Source: an uncultured Rivibacter sp.
GTDB taxonomy: Bacteria; Pseudomonadota; Gammaproteobacteria; Burkholderiales; Burkholderiaceae
Reading direction: 5' to 3'
Length of the DNA: 21,731 bases
NCBI GenBank assembly: GCA_946480925.1
Contig: CAMLLU010000084.1
Span: forward strand, 1 to 21,731
Positions 20,542 to 21,731 of this stretch are shown here, in pieces; within the stretch, counting starts at the first letter, position 1; every line of letters begins with the position of its first letter. A program made the translations under genes and the position numbers. The notes below the pieces were generated by a model, which saw nothing but the letters and a program-made list of their open reading frames with translations, had not been told where the DNA came from and ran no database searches.

Positions 20542-21731
20542 ATGAACAACACGACGTCTTACTTCCGCCGCCCGCGCCTGCTGGCAGCGGCCACCGCTCT
20601 CACGGCCCTGGCAGGGGTGTCGGCCACGGTCTTCAGCCTGCACGGCACCGATGCCGAAGCCAACGTGCCGGCCGCCGAGCCGCAGGCGACACCGGTGTCG
20701 GTGGCCACCGTGGTGCAGTCCAACGTGGCTGCGTGGAGCGAGTTCTCCGGCCGGCTCGAAGCGGTGGACCGCGTCGAGGTGCGTTCGCGCGTGGCCGGCT
20801 CGGTGCAGGCCGTGCACTTTCGCGAAGGTGCGCTCGTGAAGCAGGGCGACCTGCTGGTCACCATCGACCCCGCGCCCTACGCCGCCGAGGTGGACCGCGC
20901 ACAGGCCCAGGTGCTGGCCGCCCGTGCCCGCGCCGCGCTGGCCAAGAGCGAGCACGAGCGTGCACGCCGCCTGTGGGACGAACGTGCCATCGCGCAGCGT
21001 GAATACGACGAGCGCAGCAACGCATTGCTCGAGGCCGATGCGAACCTGCGCGCAGCCGAGGCCGCGTTGCAGTCGGCCCGGCTCAACCTGGGCTACACGC
21101 AGGTGCGGGCTCCCATCGCCGGGCGCATCGGCAAGATCGAGGTGACCTCGGGCAACCTCGTGGCCGCAGGCCCCGGTGCGCCGGTGCTCACCACGCTCGT
21201 GTCGGTGCATCCCATCTACGCGAGCTTCGACGCTGACGAGCAGATCGTCACGCGGGCGTTGAAGGGCCTGCCCGGCGGCACTTCGGCACGCACGCACATC
21301 GAGCGCATCCCTGTGCACATGGGCACCGCGGCCAGCACCGACACACCGTTCGAAGGCCGCCTGCAGCTGGTGGACAACCAGGTCGATGCCCGCAGCGGCA
21401 CGGTGCGCGTGCGCGCCGTGTTCGACAACAAGGACGGTGCGCTGATGCCCGGCCAGTTCGCACGGCTGCGCATGGGCCAGGCCAGCAGCGACGCGGCCCT
21501 GCTGATCAACGAGCGCGCGGTAGGCACCGACCAGAGCAAGCGCTTCGTGATGGTGGTGGGCGACGACAACAAGGCGCAGTGGCGCGAAGTGACGCTGGGC
21601 GCGCCGGTCAACGGCCTGCGCGTGGTCACCAGCGGCCTGAAGCCGGGTGAGCGCGTGGTGGTCAACGGGCTGCACCGCGTGCGACCCGGCGCGCTGCTCG
21701 CACCGCAGCCGGTGGCCATGGACGCCAAGCC
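20542..21731 (+). CDS. RND efflux pump periplasmic adaptor (membrane fusion protein), 3' end outside window
   Basis: 396 codons are visible with no stop. The N-terminus FRRPRLLAAATALTALAGVSATVFSLHG is a single membrane anchor without a lipobox cysteine. Next come the lipoyl/barrel half VRSRVAGSVQAVHFREGALVKQGDLLVTIDPAPY, a coiled-coil hairpin rich in Ala, Arg and Glu, the second half YTQVRAPIAGRIGKIEVTSGNLV, and barrel and proximal domains with MPGQFARLRMG and LKPGERVVVNGLHRVRPGALL. This is the MexE/AcrA family, MexE-like in the VRAPIAGRIG region. It links an inner-membrane RND transporter to an outer-membrane channel; those genes probably follow outside the window. AGGA lies eight bases before ATG 20542. 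Control by the divergent LysR gene is likely. Confidence 0.93.
   Translation, partial: MNNTTSYFRRPRLLAAATALTALAGVSATVFSLHGTDAEANVPAAEPQATPVSVATVVQSNVAAWSEFSGRLEAVDRVEVRSRVAGSVQAVHFREGALVKQGDLLVTIDPAPYAAEVDRAQAQVLAARARAALAKSEHERARRLWDERAIAQREYDERSNALLEADANLRAAEAALQSARLNLGYTQVRAPIAGRIGKIEVTSGNLVAAGPGAPVLTTLVSVHPIYASFDADEQIVTRALKGLPGGTSARTHIERIPVHMGTAASTDTPFEGRLQLVDNQVDARSGTVRVRAVFDNKDGALMPGQFARLRMGQASSDAALLINERAVGTDQSKRFVMVVGDDNKAQWREVTLGAPVNGLRVVTSGLKPGERVVVNGLHRVRPGALLAPQPVAMDAK

Noticed and set aside
20203..21675. 490-codon minus-strand frame opposite the efflux adaptor and hydrolase end
   Set aside because: Antisense to a well-recognised membrane fusion protein; composition is typical of shadow frames in GC-rich DNA.

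Overview
The window looks like chromosomal DNA of a high-GC betaproteobacterium of the Comamonadaceae, most likely Variovorax or a close relative. This rests on the mix of gene families (bo3 oxidase followed by SURF1 and RegB/RegA, a pca/pob protocatechuate cluster, DUF4148 proteins, many LysR regulators), strong G/C third-position bias, and hairpin-rich dispersed repeats between genes. The genus is inference from gene content; no rRNA or other marker is present.

Layout. Positions 1-3192 (+): the end of a cytochrome bo3 operon (cyoC end, cyoD), then a SURF1 assembly factor and a RegB/RegA-type redox two-component system, all closely spaced or overlapping. Positions 3193-5072 hold a lower-GC two-gene islet on the minus strand: a HipA-core kinase overlapping by ATGA a second gene that joins a HipA N-subdomain-like (HipS-like) region to a HIRAN-like domain. 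No HipB gene is next to them, yet two operator-like sites with HipB geometry (5-bp arms, 8-bp spacer) lie at the kinase start and upstream of it. This split HipA/HIRAN module is the most novel-looking system in the window.

Positions 5073-11832 form a protocatechuate/4-hydroxybenzoate cluster. pcaH, pcaG, pcaB and a pcaC-pcaD fusion are on the minus strand. An IclR-family regulator and pobA diverge from them on the plus strand. PobA makes protocatechuate from 4-hydroxybenzoate, PcaGH opens the ring, PcaB cyclises the product, and PcaCD carries it to 3-oxoadipate. Hairpin-type repeats sit in the gaps before pcaG and pcaB and form their leaders. A nested inverted repeat lies in the pobA leader.

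Positions 11878-15434: a DsbA-like oxidoreductase with an NAD(P)-binding protein, a divergent LysR regulator, a small unknown protein, and a stand-alone protein with two receiver-like domains. Positions 15571-17356: a thiol (Cys) glutathione peroxidase and an aromatic/aspartate aminotransferase ending in a clear hairpin terminator. Positions 17475-18312: two small exported proteins, one DUF4148 and one with three WDSTR repeats at an exact 25-residue period. Positions 18341-21731: a LysR regulator divergent from a catalytically degenerate HSL-type alpha/beta hydrolase, followed by the membrane-fusion subunit of an RND efflux pump that runs off the window.

No rRNA, tRNA, CRISPR array or transposase was seen. 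Apart from the 315-base pcaH/IclR control region, described as its own entry, no gene-free stretch exceeds 300 bases.
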